Source: Sphingomonas sp. So64.6b
GTDB taxonomy: Bacteria; Pseudomonadota; Alphaproteobacteria; Sphingomonadales; Sphingomonadaceae
Reading direction: 5' to 3'
Length of the DNA: 64,000 bases
Assembly: GCF_014171475.1 (NCBI RefSeq)
Contig: NZ_CP048817.1
Location: 4,340,001 to 4,404,000 of the forward strand
The position numbers and the translations under genes are program-made. Within the stretch, counting starts at the first letter, position 1, and every line of letters starts with the position of its first letter. Of this stretch, positions 43,317 through 51,982 are shown one piece after another. The notes below the pieces were generated by a model. That model was not told where the DNA came from, made no database searches, and saw only the letters and a program-made list of their open reading frames with translations.

Positions 43317-44941
43317 CAGGCTTCTTCACCCTCCGACGCGTCGGCAGGTGCTGCGGGGGCCGGAGCCTCCTCATCTTCGAACCAATGCGCGCGGGCGGCC
43401 ATGATGATCTCGTTGCCCTGCTCGTCCGAAAGACCATATTCGCCGAGCACACCACCCTTGTCTTCGGGGCGCTTGTTCTCGCTCTCGGCGCGGCGGCGCT
43501 GTTCCTGGCGCTTCTTCTGCACCAGCTCGTCGGTCGCCAGATCGGCGAGATCGTCGAGCGTCAGGATGCCGGCCTTGCCCAGCGTGACCAGCATCGCTTC
43601 GTTGAGATGCGGCATGGCCGCCAGATCGTCCGACACGCCCATTTCGCGGCGCAGCGTGCGGTTGGCTTCCTCGCGGCGCTCGAGCGCCTCGGTCGCACGA
43701 CTTTGCAGCTCGGCGGCGAGATCCTCGTCGAATCCTTCGATTCCGGCGATTTCCTCGGCCTCGACATAAGCGACCTCTTCCAGCGCGCCAAAGCCTTCGG
43801 CGACGAGCAGCTGAGCCAGCGTCTCATCGACGTCGAGCTCGGTCTGGAACATCTCGGTACGCTCGGCGAATTCCTTCTGGCGCTTCTCCGATGCGTCGGC
43901 TTCGGTCAGGATGTCGATCGCCTTGCCGGTCAACTGGCTGGCGAGGCGGACATTCTGGCCGCGACGGCCGATCGCGAGCGAAAGCTGATCGTCGGGAACG
44001 ACGACTTCGATGCGATCCTCTTCCTCATCGATCACCACGCGGCTGACCGATGCCGGCTGCAGCGCGTTGACGACGAAGGTCGCGGTGTCGGGCGACCAGG
44101 GGATGATGTCGATCTTTTCGCCCTGCATTTCCTGCACGACGGCCTGAACGCGGCTGCCCTTCATGCCGACGCAGGCGCCGACCGGATCGATGCTGGAGTC
44201 ATGGCTGATCACGCCGATCTTGGCGCGGCTGCCCGGATCGCGCGCGGCGGCCTTGATCTCGATGATGCCGTCATAGATTTCCGGCACTTCCTGCGCGAAC
44301 AGCTTCTTCATGAAGTCGGGATGCGCGCGGCTCAGGAAAATCTGCGGCCCGCGATTCTCACGGCGCACGTTGAGGATCAGGCTGCGGATGCGGTCGTTGA
44401 CGCGAACCACTTCGCGCGGGATCTGCGCGTCGCGACGGATCACGCCCTCGGCGCGGCCTAGATCGACCACGACGTGACCGAATTCGACGCGCTTGACCAC
44501 GCCGGTGATGATCTCACCCATGCGGTCCTTGAATTCCTCGAACTGGCGCTCGCGCTCGGCGTCGCGGACCTTCTGGAAGATCACCTGCTTGGCGGCCTGT
44601 GCGGCGATGCGGCCGAACTCGATCGGGGGCAGCGGATCGACGATATAGTCGCCGACCACCGCGCCGGGCTGCAGCTTCTGCGCTTCCTTCAGATTGACCT
44701 GCTTGAAATAGTCATCGACCGCCTCGACCACTTCGACGACGCGCCACAAGCGAAGGTCGCCGGTGTTCGCATCGAGCTTGGCGCGGATGTCGTTTTCGGC
44801 GCCGTAACGGGCGCGCGCGGCGCGTTGAATCGCGTCTTCCATCGCCTCGATCACGATCGCGCGATCGATCATCTTTTCGGTCGCGACGGCATTCGCGATC
44901 GCGATCAATTCTGCCTTGTTGGCGGAAACGGCAGTGGCCAT
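43316..44941 (-). CDS. nusA: transcription termination/antitermination factor NusA
   Basis: Binds RNA polymerase and modulates pausing, termination and antitermination. The 541-residue protein has the N-terminal polymerase-binding domain (MIDRAIVIEAMEDAIQRAAR), S1 domain (GEIITGVVKRVEFGHVVVDL) and KH1/KH2 (DPVGACVGMKGSRVQAVVQE; GRRGQNVRLASQLTGKAIDI). Helix-hairpin-helix-like C-terminal repeats follow (LLVAEGFGALEEVAYVEAEE). ATG 44941 overlaps the rimP stop (TGATG); the TTG one codon earlier is not needed. A C-terminal acidic/Ala-rich tail ends the protein. Confidence 0.96.
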   Translation of the reverse strand: MATAVSANKAELIAIANAVATEKMIDRAIVIEAMEDAIQRAARARYGAENDIRAKLDANTGDLRLWRVVEVVEAVDDYFKQVNLKEAQKLQPGAVVGDYIVDPLPPIEFGRIAAQAAKQVIFQKVRDAERERQFEEFKDRMGEIITGVVKRVEFGHVVVDLGRAEGVIRRDAQIPREVVRVNDRIRSLILNVRRENRGPQIFLSRAHPDFMKKLFAQEVPEIYDGIIEIKAAARDPGSRAKIGVISHDSSIDPVGACVGMKGSRVQAVVQEMQGEKIDIIPWSPDTATFVVNALQPASVSRVVIDEEEDRIEVVVPDDQLSLAIGRRGQNVRLASQLTGKAIDILTEADASEKRQKEFAERTEMFQTELDVDETLAQLLVAEGFGALEEVAYVEAEEIAGIEGFDEDLAAELQSRATEALERREEANRTLRREMGVSDDLAAMPHLNEAMLVTLGKAGILTLDDLADLATDELVQKKRQEQRRRAESENKRPEDKGGVLGEYGLSDEQGNEIIMAARAHWFEDEEAPAPAAPADASEGEEA

Positions 44942-45525
44942 CAATCTTGCCCTTCACTGGTGTTGGTATCGGCGGCCTCAAGCGCGCCTTCGTTGTCGGT
45001 AAAGTCTTCGAATTCTTCCTCGTCCGCGCCTTCGGTCGACAGCGGCCGGGTCGCGGCGAGCAGCCGGTCGGTGAACAGCAATTTCGCATCGGCGACCTGG
45101 TCGAACCCGATCGTCATCGGCACATGCTTGTTGACGTCGATCGTGATGCGGCCGCCCTCGACCCCGGCGAGATTGCCGGTCAACTGCTTGCGGCCCTCGA
45201 CCGGTGCGGTCAGCACGATGCGCGCCTCATGCCCTTCCCAGTCGCCGAAGTCGCTCAGCCGCGTCAGCGGCCGGTCGATTCCCGGTGAGGACACTTCCAG
45301 GCGATATTCGCTCTCGATCGGGTCGGCCTCGTCGAGCAGGTCGGAAATGCGACGCGACAATTCGGCGCAATCGTCGATCGTCAGCTGGCGCGTGTCGGGT
45401 CGCTCGGCCATCACCTGCAGCGTGATATCGCCGGCGCCGCCGAACAATTTCACGCGCACCAGGTCGAAACCCAAAGCCTGTGCCTCGGGTTCGATCAGGG
45501 CCGTCAATTTGGCGAGATCCGCCAT
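44941..45525 (-). CDS. rimP: ribosome maturation factor RimP
   Basis: Needed for 30S assembly. The 194-residue protein contains LTALIEPEAQALGFDLVRVK, TIDDCAELSRRISDLLDEAD and YRLEVSSPGIDRPLTRLSDF, then a C-terminal SH3-like domain and an acidic extension ending in SEGQD that is longer than in E. coli (150 residues). ATG 45525 has GGAGAG upstream. It is the first gene of the minus-strand nusA-infB cluster; an upstream extension to 45588 is not supported. Confidence 0.94.
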   Translation of the reverse strand: MADLAKLTALIEPEAQALGFDLVRVKLFGGAGDITLQVMAERPDTRQLTIDDCAELSRRISDLLDEADPIESEYRLEVSSPGIDRPLTRLSDFGDWEGHEARIVLTAPVEGRKQLTGNLAGVEGGRITIDVNKHVPMTIGFDQVADAKLLFTDRLLAATRPLSTEGADEEEFEDFTDNEGALEAADTNTSEGQD

Positions 45526-45710
45526 CTGCTCTCCGAATGAATACGTCTCGTCGCCGCCGCGAGCCGGAGCCCGCAGCCTCTTCATCAATCAACGATGTAG
45601 AGAAAGCGCGAGTGCGATATAGGCGGATCGCACAAGACTGGCAAGCGGGCCGCGCATTCGGCAGCGTGGCCCCGCATTGTCCCGCCCAACCGATCGACCG
45701 GAGAGACGAT

Positions 45711-46883
45711 ATGCGCCTGCTGTACCTGAGCCTGCCGATAGCGCTGATCGCCTGCAGCGCGAATCAGGCCGCGCCCGCAACGACGAGCGGCAGCTTGCCC
45801 TTTATTAAGACGGTCATGGCCGATTTCGACTCGCCATGGGCGATGACTTTCTTGCCCGATGAGCGGGGGATTTTGGTGACGGAAAAATCCGGAGCGCTCA
45901 AGCTGCTCTCGGTCGTCAGCTGGCAATCCGAGACCGTCGAAGGCGTTCCGCCAGTCGATAGCGACGGGCAGGGCGGACTGATGGACGTGGTGCTTTCGCC
46001 CGGCTTCGCGAAAGACCGGCTGGTTTATTTCAGTTTTTCGGAGAAAGGGGCGGGTGGGAAAGGCGTGGCGTTGGCACGGGGTCGGCTGACTTACGTCGGT
46101 GCATATTATGGCATAACCGCAGACGGCGCCGATGATTCGAGTCACGGCACGCCGCTGTTGGAGGACGTCACGGTGATCTTCCGCGCACACCCCTATGTCG
46201 AGGGCGACGGCCATTATTCGGGCCGCATCGTCTTTTCGCCCGATGGCCAATATCTCTTCTTCACCAATGGCGAGCGACAGAAATTCGACCCTGCGCAGGA
46301 CCCCAAGGCCACACTCGGCAAGGTGCTGCGCCTGACGCCGGACGGCAAGCCGGCGCCGGGCAATCCACTTGCCGCGCAGGGCTTCGACCCGGCCGTCTGG
46401 TCCTATGGCCACCGCAACCTGCTCGGCATCGCGTTCGATTCGGCGGGTAACTTGTGGGAACAGGAAATGGGCCCGAAGGGCGGCGACGAGGCCAATTTGA
46501 TCGTCGCGGGCAAGAACTACGGATATCCCAAGGTTTCGAACGGCAGCCATTATGACGGTCGCGACATTCCCGACCACAAGCCCGGCGACGGTTTCGAAGC
46601 CCCCAAAATGTGGTGGAACCCGTCGATCTCCCCCGCTGGGCTGATGATCTATTCGGGCGATCTGTTCCCGGCCTGGAAAGGCGATGCGTTCCTCGGCGGC
46701 CTGTCGTCACGCGCTCTGCTGCGCGTCGATCTCGACGGCACCAACGCGAAGAAAGGCGACCAATGGGACATGGGCGCGCGCATCCGCGAGGTCGAACAGG
46801 GTCCCGACGGCGCGATCTGGGTGCTCGAGGATGGCGACGACGGGTCCCAAGGCCGGCTGATCAAACTGACGCCGAAGGGCTAA
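45711..46883 (+). CDS. PQQ-dependent aldose sugar dehydrogenase-like lipoprotein
   Basis: A 390-residue soluble glucose dehydrogenase/YliI-type beta-propeller quinoprotein that would oxidise aldoses in the periplasm. A lipoprotein signal (MRLLYLSLPIALIAC) is followed by DFDSPWAMTFLPDERGILVT, LMDVVLSPGFAKDRLVYFSF, the metal/PQQ region YSGRIVFSPDGQYLFFTNGE, YGHRNLLGIAFDSAGNLWEQ, EMGPKGGDEANLI and KNYGYP. ATG 45711 has a GGAGAG ribosome-binding site. It is divergent from rimP, single-gene, and followed by a perfect hairpin. Cofactor use is inferred from the family. Confidence 0.92.
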   Translation: MRLLYLSLPIALIACSANQAAPATTSGSLPFIKTVMADFDSPWAMTFLPDERGILVTEKSGALKLLSVVSWQSETVEGVPPVDSDGQGGLMDVVLSPGFAKDRLVYFSFSEKGAGGKGVALARGRLTYVGAYYGITADGADDSSHGTPLLEDVTVIFRAHPYVEGDGHYSGRIVFSPDGQYLFFTNGERQKFDPAQDPKATLGKVLRLTPDGKPAPGNPLAAQGFDPAVWSYGHRNLLGIAFDSAGNLWEQEMGPKGGDEANLIVAGKNYGYPKVSNGSHYDGRDIPDHKPGDGFEAPKMWWNPSISPAGLMIYSGDLFPAWKGDAFLGGLSSRALLRVDLDGTNAKKGDQWDMGARIREVEQGPDGAIWVLEDGDDGSQGRLIKLTPKG

Positions 46884-46884
46884 A

Positions 46885-46905
46885 TCCTCCCCGGCACGGG
46901 GAGGA
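46885..46905. terminator. hairpin between convergent genes
   Basis: TCCTCCCCG (46885-46893) pairs perfectly with CGGGGAGGA (46897-46905) around a 3-base loop. It lies between the sugar dehydrogenase stop (46883) and the thioesterase stop (46911). It lacks a T-tract, so termination strength is uncertain. Confidence 0.55.
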
Positions 46906-46910
46906 GCAAC

Positions 46911-47309
46911 CTATTCCCGCGCGATCAGATAGTTCATCCGCGCCGCGGCGATCGGCCTAGTCGGGTCGTCCTGCCAGGCCGTCGCCTCGACATTGGCGAC
47001 GCGGGTGCCGAGCCTGGTGACGACACCCTGCGCGCGAGTCGGCTTGTCGCGGCCGCCGCGCATGAAATCGACCGTGACGTTGATCGGCTTGATCCGTCCC
47101 CGGGAATCTTTGGCGCCTTCCTCGGCCGCCAACGCATGCTGGAGCGCGGCGATCGCCGCCATCTCCATCAGCCCGCTGATCGCGCCGCCATGCAGGAAGC
47201 CGGGCCGCCCCAGCACCTCATCACGGAACGGCATGATCAGCACCGGTGCTGCATCACTCAGCTCGGGATCGACGGTCAGCCCGAGCAGGTCGGCATAGGG
47301 CGGCAGCAT
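46911..47309 (-). CDS. hotdog thioesterase (PaaI/4HBT family)
   Basis: A 132-residue hotdog protein: PVLIMPFRDEVLGRPGFLHG, GAISGLMEMAAIAALQHALA, then PINVTVDFMRGGRDKPTRAQ and VVTRLGTRVANVEATAWQDD. The GFLHGGAISGLME segment holds the usual His-Gly-Gly and acidic catalytic positions. Its ATG shares a base with the stop of the second thioesterase gene (TGATG), so the two form a pair, possibly a heteromer. They are divergent from the acyl-CoA synthetase gene and likely belong to the same acyl-CoA pathway (inference). Confidence 0.88.
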   Translation of the reverse strand: MLPPYADLLGLTVDPELSDAAPVLIMPFRDEVLGRPGFLHGGAISGLMEMAAIAALQHALAAEEGAKDSRGRIKPINVTVDFMRGGRDKPTRAQGVVTRLGTRVANVEATAWQDDPTRPIAAARMNYLIARE

Positions 47310-47743
47310 CAGCGATAGCCCTCCGGCGCCATGAAGGTGCCCGCGACATGCGCCAGCGGATCGTCCGGGTCGCCGTCATGCGCGGTGCCGCGCACGAACG
47401 CGATCGAGCGGGTCAGGCGATAGCATTCGCCGCGTCCGATCACCGTCTTGCCGGGTGTCGCGGGGCGCAGATAATCGACGCGCAGGTCAAGCGTGGCATG
47501 CGGGCGGAACGCGTTGAGCTTGAGCCACACCGACATGCTCGTCGCCATGTCCATCATCGACAGGATCGGGCCCGACGCGATTACGCCGCTTGCCCGGTCA
47601 CCGATCTGTTCCTTGCTATAGGGCAAAGCCAGTTCGACCCAGTCCGGGCCATGCGCATGGTAATGCAGGCCGAGATGGCGGCCATGTCCGCCGGCACCGC
47701 TCTGCAGGAAGCGTTCGGGATCGAAGACGAAGCCGGTGGTCAT
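47309..47743 (-). CDS. hotdog thioesterase, second of a tandem pair
   Basis: A 144-residue hotdog protein: DWVELALPYSKEQIGDRASG, VIASGPILSMMDMATSMSVW, then HATLDLRVDYLRPATPGKTV and SIAFVRGTAHDGDPDDPLAH. Domain architecture is the same as the downstream gene, but the two are clearly diverged in sequence. ATG 47743 begins just ahead of the fold; an in-frame upstream extension to 47800 is Cys/Arg-rich and unlikely. It is divergent from the acyl-CoA synthetase gene (130 bp between the starts). Confidence 0.87.
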   Translation of the reverse strand: MTTGFVFDPERFLQSGAGGHGRHLGLHYHAHGPDWVELALPYSKEQIGDRASGVIASGPILSMMDMATSMSVWLKLNAFRPHATLDLRVDYLRPATPGKTVIGRGECYRLTRSIAFVRGTAHDGDPDDPLAHVAGTFMAPEGYR

Positions 47744-47873
47744 GATGCGCGCTCTACACCGCGATACGCCCAAGGCAAGCGGTGCAGCCGATCGGCACAA
47801 CGGTAATTCCGACGTTGCGGGGCGTAACGGTGCCGTCTAGCATTCAGTTGCAAAACAAAACGAGGAGAGACGG

Positions 47874-49424
47874 GTGCATCCCAGCGTCCATGGTGCGGCG
47901 ACTCCCGACAAGCCTGCGCTAATCGTCGCCGAGACTGGCGAGACGGTCAGCTATGGAGAACTCGATCGCCGCTCGAACCGGGCCGCACAATTGTTCCGTG
48001 CCCGCGGACTGGTGGCGGGCGATACGATCGCGCTGTTCCTCGACAATATCCCCGAATTCTATGACGTCGCCTGGGGGGCCCAGCGTTCGGGGCTGTTCTA
48101 TGTCTGCATCTCGTCGAAACTGACCGCGCCGGAGGTCGATTATATCCTGCGCGATTCCGGGGCGAAAATGCTTATCGCGTCAGCGGCGCTGGCCGACATC
48201 GCGGAGAAGGTCGACCTGTCGGGGTGTATCGGGCTGGCGATCGGCGGCCTGGCCGGCTCGGAAGATGGGCCCGGCTGGGAGAACTGGCGCGCGGCGGTCG
48301 CGGCGATGCCCGATACGCCGATCGCCGACCAACGCGCCGGCGTCGACATGCTCTATTCCTCGGGCACCACCGGCCGGCCCAAGGGCGTACGCGTGGCGCT
48401 GCCCGAGGATCCGGCGATTGCTGCGCCCAACGTGCTGATGATGCTCGCGCAAGGGCTCTATGGCCTTGGCCCCGACACGATCTATCTCAGCCCCGCGCCG
48501 CTCTATCACGCCGCGCCGCTCCGCTGGTCGATGACCGTGATGCGGCTCGGCGGCACAGTGGTGATGATGCAGCACTTCACCCCCGAATCCGCGCTCGCCG
48601 CGATCGAGCGTTACGCCATCACCGCGAGCCAATGGGTCCCGACGCATTTCGTGCGCATGCTGAAACTCGACGAAGCCGCACGCACCCGCCACGATTTGTC
48701 GACCCTGAAGGTCGCGATCCATGCCGCGGCGCCGTGCGCGGTGCCCATCAAACAGGCGATGATCGACTGGTGGGGGCCGGTGCTGTTCGAATATTATGCC
48801 GGGTCGGAAGGGAATGGCCTGACGACGATCAATTCGGCCGAATGGCTCGCGCATCCCGGCTCGGTCGGCAAGGCGGCCTATGGCGCGCTGCACATTTGCG
48901 ACGAAGCGGGCGAGGAGCTTGGTCCCGGCGAAGAGGGGCTGATCTATTTCGAAGGCGGCGGTGTGTTCGAATATCACAACGACCCGGCCAAGACCGCCGA
49001 GGCGCGCAATGCGCAGGGCTGGACCACGCTCGGCGATATCGGGCGGATCGATGCCGATGGCTTCCTCTATCTCACTGACCGCAAGAGCTTCATGATCATC
49101 TCGGGCGGGGTGAACATCTATCCGCAGGAGATCGAGAACCGCCTGATCACTCACCCGCGCGTCGCCGATGTCGCGGTGATCGGCGGGCCGGACGCGGAAA
49201 TGGGCGAACGCGTCATCGCGGTGGTGCAGCCGGTCGACATGGCGGAGGCCGGGCCGGATCTCGCCGCCGAACTGACCGCCTGGTGCCGCGCCGAGCTGTC
49301 GGGTGTGAAGACCCCGCGGCAGATCGACTTCGCCGAGGAATTGCCCCGCCATGCGACGGGTAAATTATACAAAAGGTTGCTCCGCGATCGTTATTGGGGC
49401 GAGAGCGGCAGCCGGATCGTCTAG
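47874..49424 (+). CDS. acyl-CoA synthetase (AMP-forming)
   Basis: Activates a carboxylic acid to its CoA thioester through an acyl-AMP. The 516-residue ANL-superfamily protein has DMLYSSGTTGRPKGVRVALP (phosphate-binding loop), YYAGSEGNGLTTI, GDIGRIDADGFLYLTDRKSF (hinge Asp), IISGGVNIYPQEIENRLITH and the catalytic Lys in HATGKLYKR. A GTG start at 47874 follows GAGGAGAG. Operonic with a crotonase 22 bp downstream, it fits side-chain or medium-chain acid degradation of the FadD3 or FadK kind, but the substrate is not defined. Confidence 0.92.
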   Translation: MHPSVHGAATPDKPALIVAETGETVSYGELDRRSNRAAQLFRARGLVAGDTIALFLDNIPEFYDVAWGAQRSGLFYVCISSKLTAPEVDYILRDSGAKMLIASAALADIAEKVDLSGCIGLAIGGLAGSEDGPGWENWRAAVAAMPDTPIADQRAGVDMLYSSGTTGRPKGVRVALPEDPAIAAPNVLMMLAQGLYGLGPDTIYLSPAPLYHAAPLRWSMTVMRLGGTVVMMQHFTPESALAAIERYAITASQWVPTHFVRMLKLDEAARTRHDLSTLKVAIHAAAPCAVPIKQAMIDWWGPVLFEYYAGSEGNGLTTINSAEWLAHPGSVGKAAYGALHICDEAGEELGPGEEGLIYFEGGGVFEYHNDPAKTAEARNAQGWTTLGDIGRIDADGFLYLTDRKSFMIISGGVNIYPQEIENRLITHPRVADVAVIGGPDAEMGERVIAVVQPVDMAEAGPDLAAELTAWCRAELSGVKTPRQIDFAEELPRHATGKLYKRLLRDRYWGESGSRIV

Positions 49425-49446
49425 GCGACCATCCATCGGAGATTTT

Positions 49447-50229
49447 ATGAACGACCGCGTATCCATCACCGTGACCGACCATATTGCCGATGTCCGGTTG
49501 ACTCGTGCCGACAAGATGAACGCGATCGACCCGGCGATGTTTCAGGGCATTGCCGACGCGATCGATCGGCTTGCCGGCATGGATGATGTACGCGTCGCGA
49601 TTCTGTCGGGTGAGGGGCGCGGTTTCTGCGCCGGTCTCGACATGGGCAGCATGGCCAGCGGCGGTTCGGGGCTCGAATTGTCGTCGCGCCCCTGGGATGG
49701 CGCCAATCTCGTACAGCAGGTCTCGATCGGCTGGCGCAGATTGCCCATGCCGGTGATCGCCGCGGTGCACGGTGTCGCGCTCGGCGGGGGGTTCCAGATC
49801 ATGTCGGGCGCCGATATCCGCATTGCCGCGCCGGGTACGCGCTTCGCGATCCGCGAACTGCATTGGGGGCTGGTTCCCGACATGGGCGGCTTCCCATTGT
49901 GGCGCAGCCTGGTGCGTGACGATGTGCTGCGCGAGCTGACGTATACGGCGCGCGAATTCGGCCCCGATGACGCGCTCGGTTACGGTTTCATCTCGCACAT
50001 CGCCGACGATCCCCGCGCCGCCGCGATGACGCTCGCGGTCGAGATCGCTTCGCGTAACCCGCATGCGGTGCGCGGCGCGAAGCGGCTGTGCAACATGGCG
50101 CACGATGCCGATCCGGCAACGATGCTCGAGGCCGAGACGGTTGAGCAGCTAAAGGTGATCCGCCAGCCCAATCAGGTCGAGGCCGTGATGGCCAATATGG
50201 AAAAACGCGCGCCGGTTTTCCGGGATTAG
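49447..50229 (+). CDS. enoyl-CoA hydratase/isomerase (crotonase family)
   Basis: A 260-residue crotonase-fold enzyme, expected to hydrate or isomerise enoyl-CoA in beta-oxidation. Motifs are VRLTRADKMNAIDPAMFQGI, ILSGEGRGFCAGLDMGSMAS (oxyanion hole), VIAAVHGVALGGGFQIMSGA, the ADIRIAAPGTRFAIRELHWG region with a Glu at the usual catalytic position, then GYGFISHIADDP. GGAGATTTT precedes ATG 49447. It is downstream of the acyl-CoA synthetase in one operon. Family members also include dehalogenases and decarboxylases, so the exact reaction is provisional. Confidence 0.9.
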   Translation: MNDRVSITVTDHIADVRLTRADKMNAIDPAMFQGIADAIDRLAGMDDVRVAILSGEGRGFCAGLDMGSMASGGSGLELSSRPWDGANLVQQVSIGWRRLPMPVIAAVHGVALGGGFQIMSGADIRIAAPGTRFAIRELHWGLVPDMGGFPLWRSLVRDDVLRELTYTAREFGPDDALGYGFISHIADDPRAAAMTLAVEIASRNPHAVRGAKRLCNMAHDADPATMLEAETVEQLKVIRQPNQVEAVMANMEKRAPVFRD

Positions 50230-50280
50230 GACCGATCGGCGTAAGGTTGCTGGCCGGGTCAGTCGCGCCGAGGCAAAGCG

Positions 50281-50937
50281 CTAACGGCCAAAACGCTTCC
50301 AGAGATTTGGATAACGCCTGGCCAACTCGGCGGGCGATTCGCTGAACCGGGCGCCAGCCGGCTCGGCATCGTAAGCCATATTGGCAATGACCGGCATCTC
50401 GTTCCAATCACGGCCCGTCTTTGCGGCCCATATTTCGCGCGCGACATAAGCAAGCGCTTCGAATTCGATATCGCCATTGCCGACCCCCGGTGCCAGAATA
50501 TCGGCCAGTGCATCCGGACGGGCTGACACGTCCTCAAAGGCGGCACGCCCTTTGGAAATCAGCCAGCATCTGAAATATTCGAAACCGTCATCGGACGCGC
50601 CGCCGTTCGACAAATAGGCAGCGCCCCACAGGTCCCACGAATAGGACTGCCGCATCGTTTCATCGAAATGCCGCTCGAAATCGACGATCTGGGCAGGCGT
50701 CAGATGCGCCAGCGAAGCGCGCAAATCCGCCAGTTGAGCAGGAGGGTCGGCTTCGAATGCTGCGGAATGATCGATCAAGGCCCAAAAGCCGGCTTTGCTG
50801 AGCGGACCGGCATCGATCACAATGGCAGCCGGCGGCGTCTCGGGTGCCCTGGTCTTCGCCTTTGCACCATTGGCAAAGCCAAGCGTCAGGATCGCCACTG
50901 TGAGGATCAGAGCGAAACAAGTGGCAAAGACTTTCAT
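50281..50937 (-). CDS. secreted DUF4240-like protein
   Basis: A 218-residue protein with a signal peptide (FALILTVAILTLGFANGAKA) and a domain resembling DUF4240: KAGFWALIDHSAAF, VDFERHFDETMRQSYSWDLW, AAYLSNGGASDDGFEYFRCW and LISKGRAAFEDVSARPDALA. DUF4240 proteins have no assigned activity and are usually cytoplasmic, so the signal peptide is a notable addition. A C-terminal helix ends in RYPNLWKRFGR. It is monocistronic, converging on the crotonase gene. Confidence 0.82.
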   Translation of the reverse strand: MKVFATCFALILTVAILTLGFANGAKAKTRAPETPPAAIVIDAGPLSKAGFWALIDHSAAFEADPPAQLADLRASLAHLTPAQIVDFERHFDETMRQSYSWDLWGAAYLSNGGASDDGFEYFRCWLISKGRAAFEDVSARPDALADILAPGVGNGDIEFEALAYVAREIWAAKTGRDWNEMPVIANMAYDAEPAGARFSESPAELARRYPNLWKRFGR

Positions 50938-51073
50938 GTCGTCCCTTCGTTGATCGGCCCGACTATCGTTAGTTGGTTGCGATGCGTGTGCGAAGGCCTC
51001 GCGTGGATGATCAATTCACGTGCGCCTTCACCGCAATCCTGTCACTACCGTCTGACATGAAAGTCTGCCGCAT

Positions 51074-51473
51074 ATGCCGTCGTTGCCGATAAGCCGCAGG
51101 CTTGCCTACATCCTTGTTCTCCTTCCTGTCATCGCTTTCACCGGGCGGATGGAGCTGGGATTGCGAGCCGCCTGGCTGGCGCGTTTCGGGTCGAGGTCGG
51201 TGATCGGCGCCCAATGCCGTTGCAGTCATCCTCATCGCCCTGATCTTCGCGGTCGTGAAGGGCCACACCGTCGACGCCACTCCGTCGAGGCTTGTCGCCG
51301 GCAGCATCGTCGCAATGACCGCTTACGAGGTTGCGCAGATCTGGATGCCCGGACGCACCTTCGATCCGTCCGATCTGGTCGCGTCGCTGATCGGCGGAAT
51401 GGTCGCCTATCCGCTGCTTTCAATCCCCTATCGCCTGACCACGCCATCTGATGAGGATGCCGCCGAAACCTGA
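51074..51473 (+). pseudogene. small membrane protein split by a frameshift
   Basis: Two overlapping frames each encode part of what looks like one small membrane protein. From ATG 51074 one frame gives a basic start and a helix (RRLAYILVLLPVIAFTGRME) but then becomes Arg/His-rich. The other frame, open after a TGA near 51207, gives a second helix (NAVAVILIALIFAVVKG) and a third part with MTAYEVAQIWMPGRTFDPSD and LVASLIGGMVAYPLLSIPYR, ending at 51473. A shift between about 51150 and 51215 would join them. It may be a real pseudogene or a sequencing error; a short product from GTG 51255 is the alternative. No family is recognised. Confidence 0.45.
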
Positions 51474-51540
51474 CGCGGGCGGCATAGGCGGGGCGCCCGC
51501 GTGATCGGTCAGATGGGGGCGGGCCGACACAGCCAAATGA

Positions 51541-51627
51541 CGACACCCCAGCGAGGGCTGGGGTCTCAGGCTATCGGGCGCGCGCATCGAATCTCGCAGT
51601 GAGATGCCAGCCTGCGTTGGCATGACG
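51541..51627. repeat. double-hairpin palindromic repeat
   Basis: Inverted arms of 28 bp (51541-51568 and 51600-51627) flank about 30 bp. Each arm folds on itself: CCCCAGCGAGGGCTGGGG on the left, and ATGCCAGCCTGCGTTGGCAT on the right. The arms differ at paired positions (CCCC/GGGG against ATGCC/GGCAT), which keeps both small stems intact. This type is widespread between genes in sphingomonads, from general knowledge. Confidence 0.75.
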
Positions 51628-51775
51628 ACTATGGTGCTAAGACCGATTCACCTCGCTCGCTTGCGTCGTCATGTCGGTCCTTCGGCGTATATTCTGCGCC
51701 ATCGGCAAAACCCATCCGACCGACCATTGAATCGAGCGGACCCGAAAGCGAGCAGGTATGATCGTCATCCCAATT

Positions 51776-51907
51776 ATTCCCGATCCTCCCGTAGAGCTCG
51801 CCCGAAACCCCCGTGCGGCTCGATCGAAATTCCCGTAGTTTTCCCGTAAATTCCCGTCGCGCGCTCAAAAAAGCATCTTCCCGTCAGCCTTCCCGTAGCC
51901 ACGGGAA
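51776..51907. repeat. array of TTCCCGT words
   Basis: At least five exact copies of TTCCCGT (within 51829-51898) plus near copies at 51776 and 51787 run in one orientation. The central ones at 51829, 51840 and 51850 are spaced 11 and 10 bp, roughly one helical turn. The last copy pairs with an inverted ACGGGAA at 51901-51907 to make a hairpin (7-bp arms, 4-base loop). It lies in the 670-bp gap 51474-52142, which otherwise holds one palindromic repeat and a possible gene remnant. No function is assigned. Confidence 0.7.
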
Positions 51908-51982
51908 TTCGGGATCGGAACGCTGCGGCTCTCCAGGCGGAACATGCCGCCGATTCAACCCCGCCGATCCAGCGGCTAGCAC

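Noticed and set aside
51629..51868. 79-codon minus-strand frame in the 51.5-52.1 kb gap
   Set aside because: No ribosome-binding site and part of it is translation of the ACGGGAA repeats; no family resemblance.
51776..51907. TTCCCGT array as a CRISPR
   Set aside because: Words are 7-9 bp with 10-30-bp spacing and no uniform spacers or cas genes nearby.
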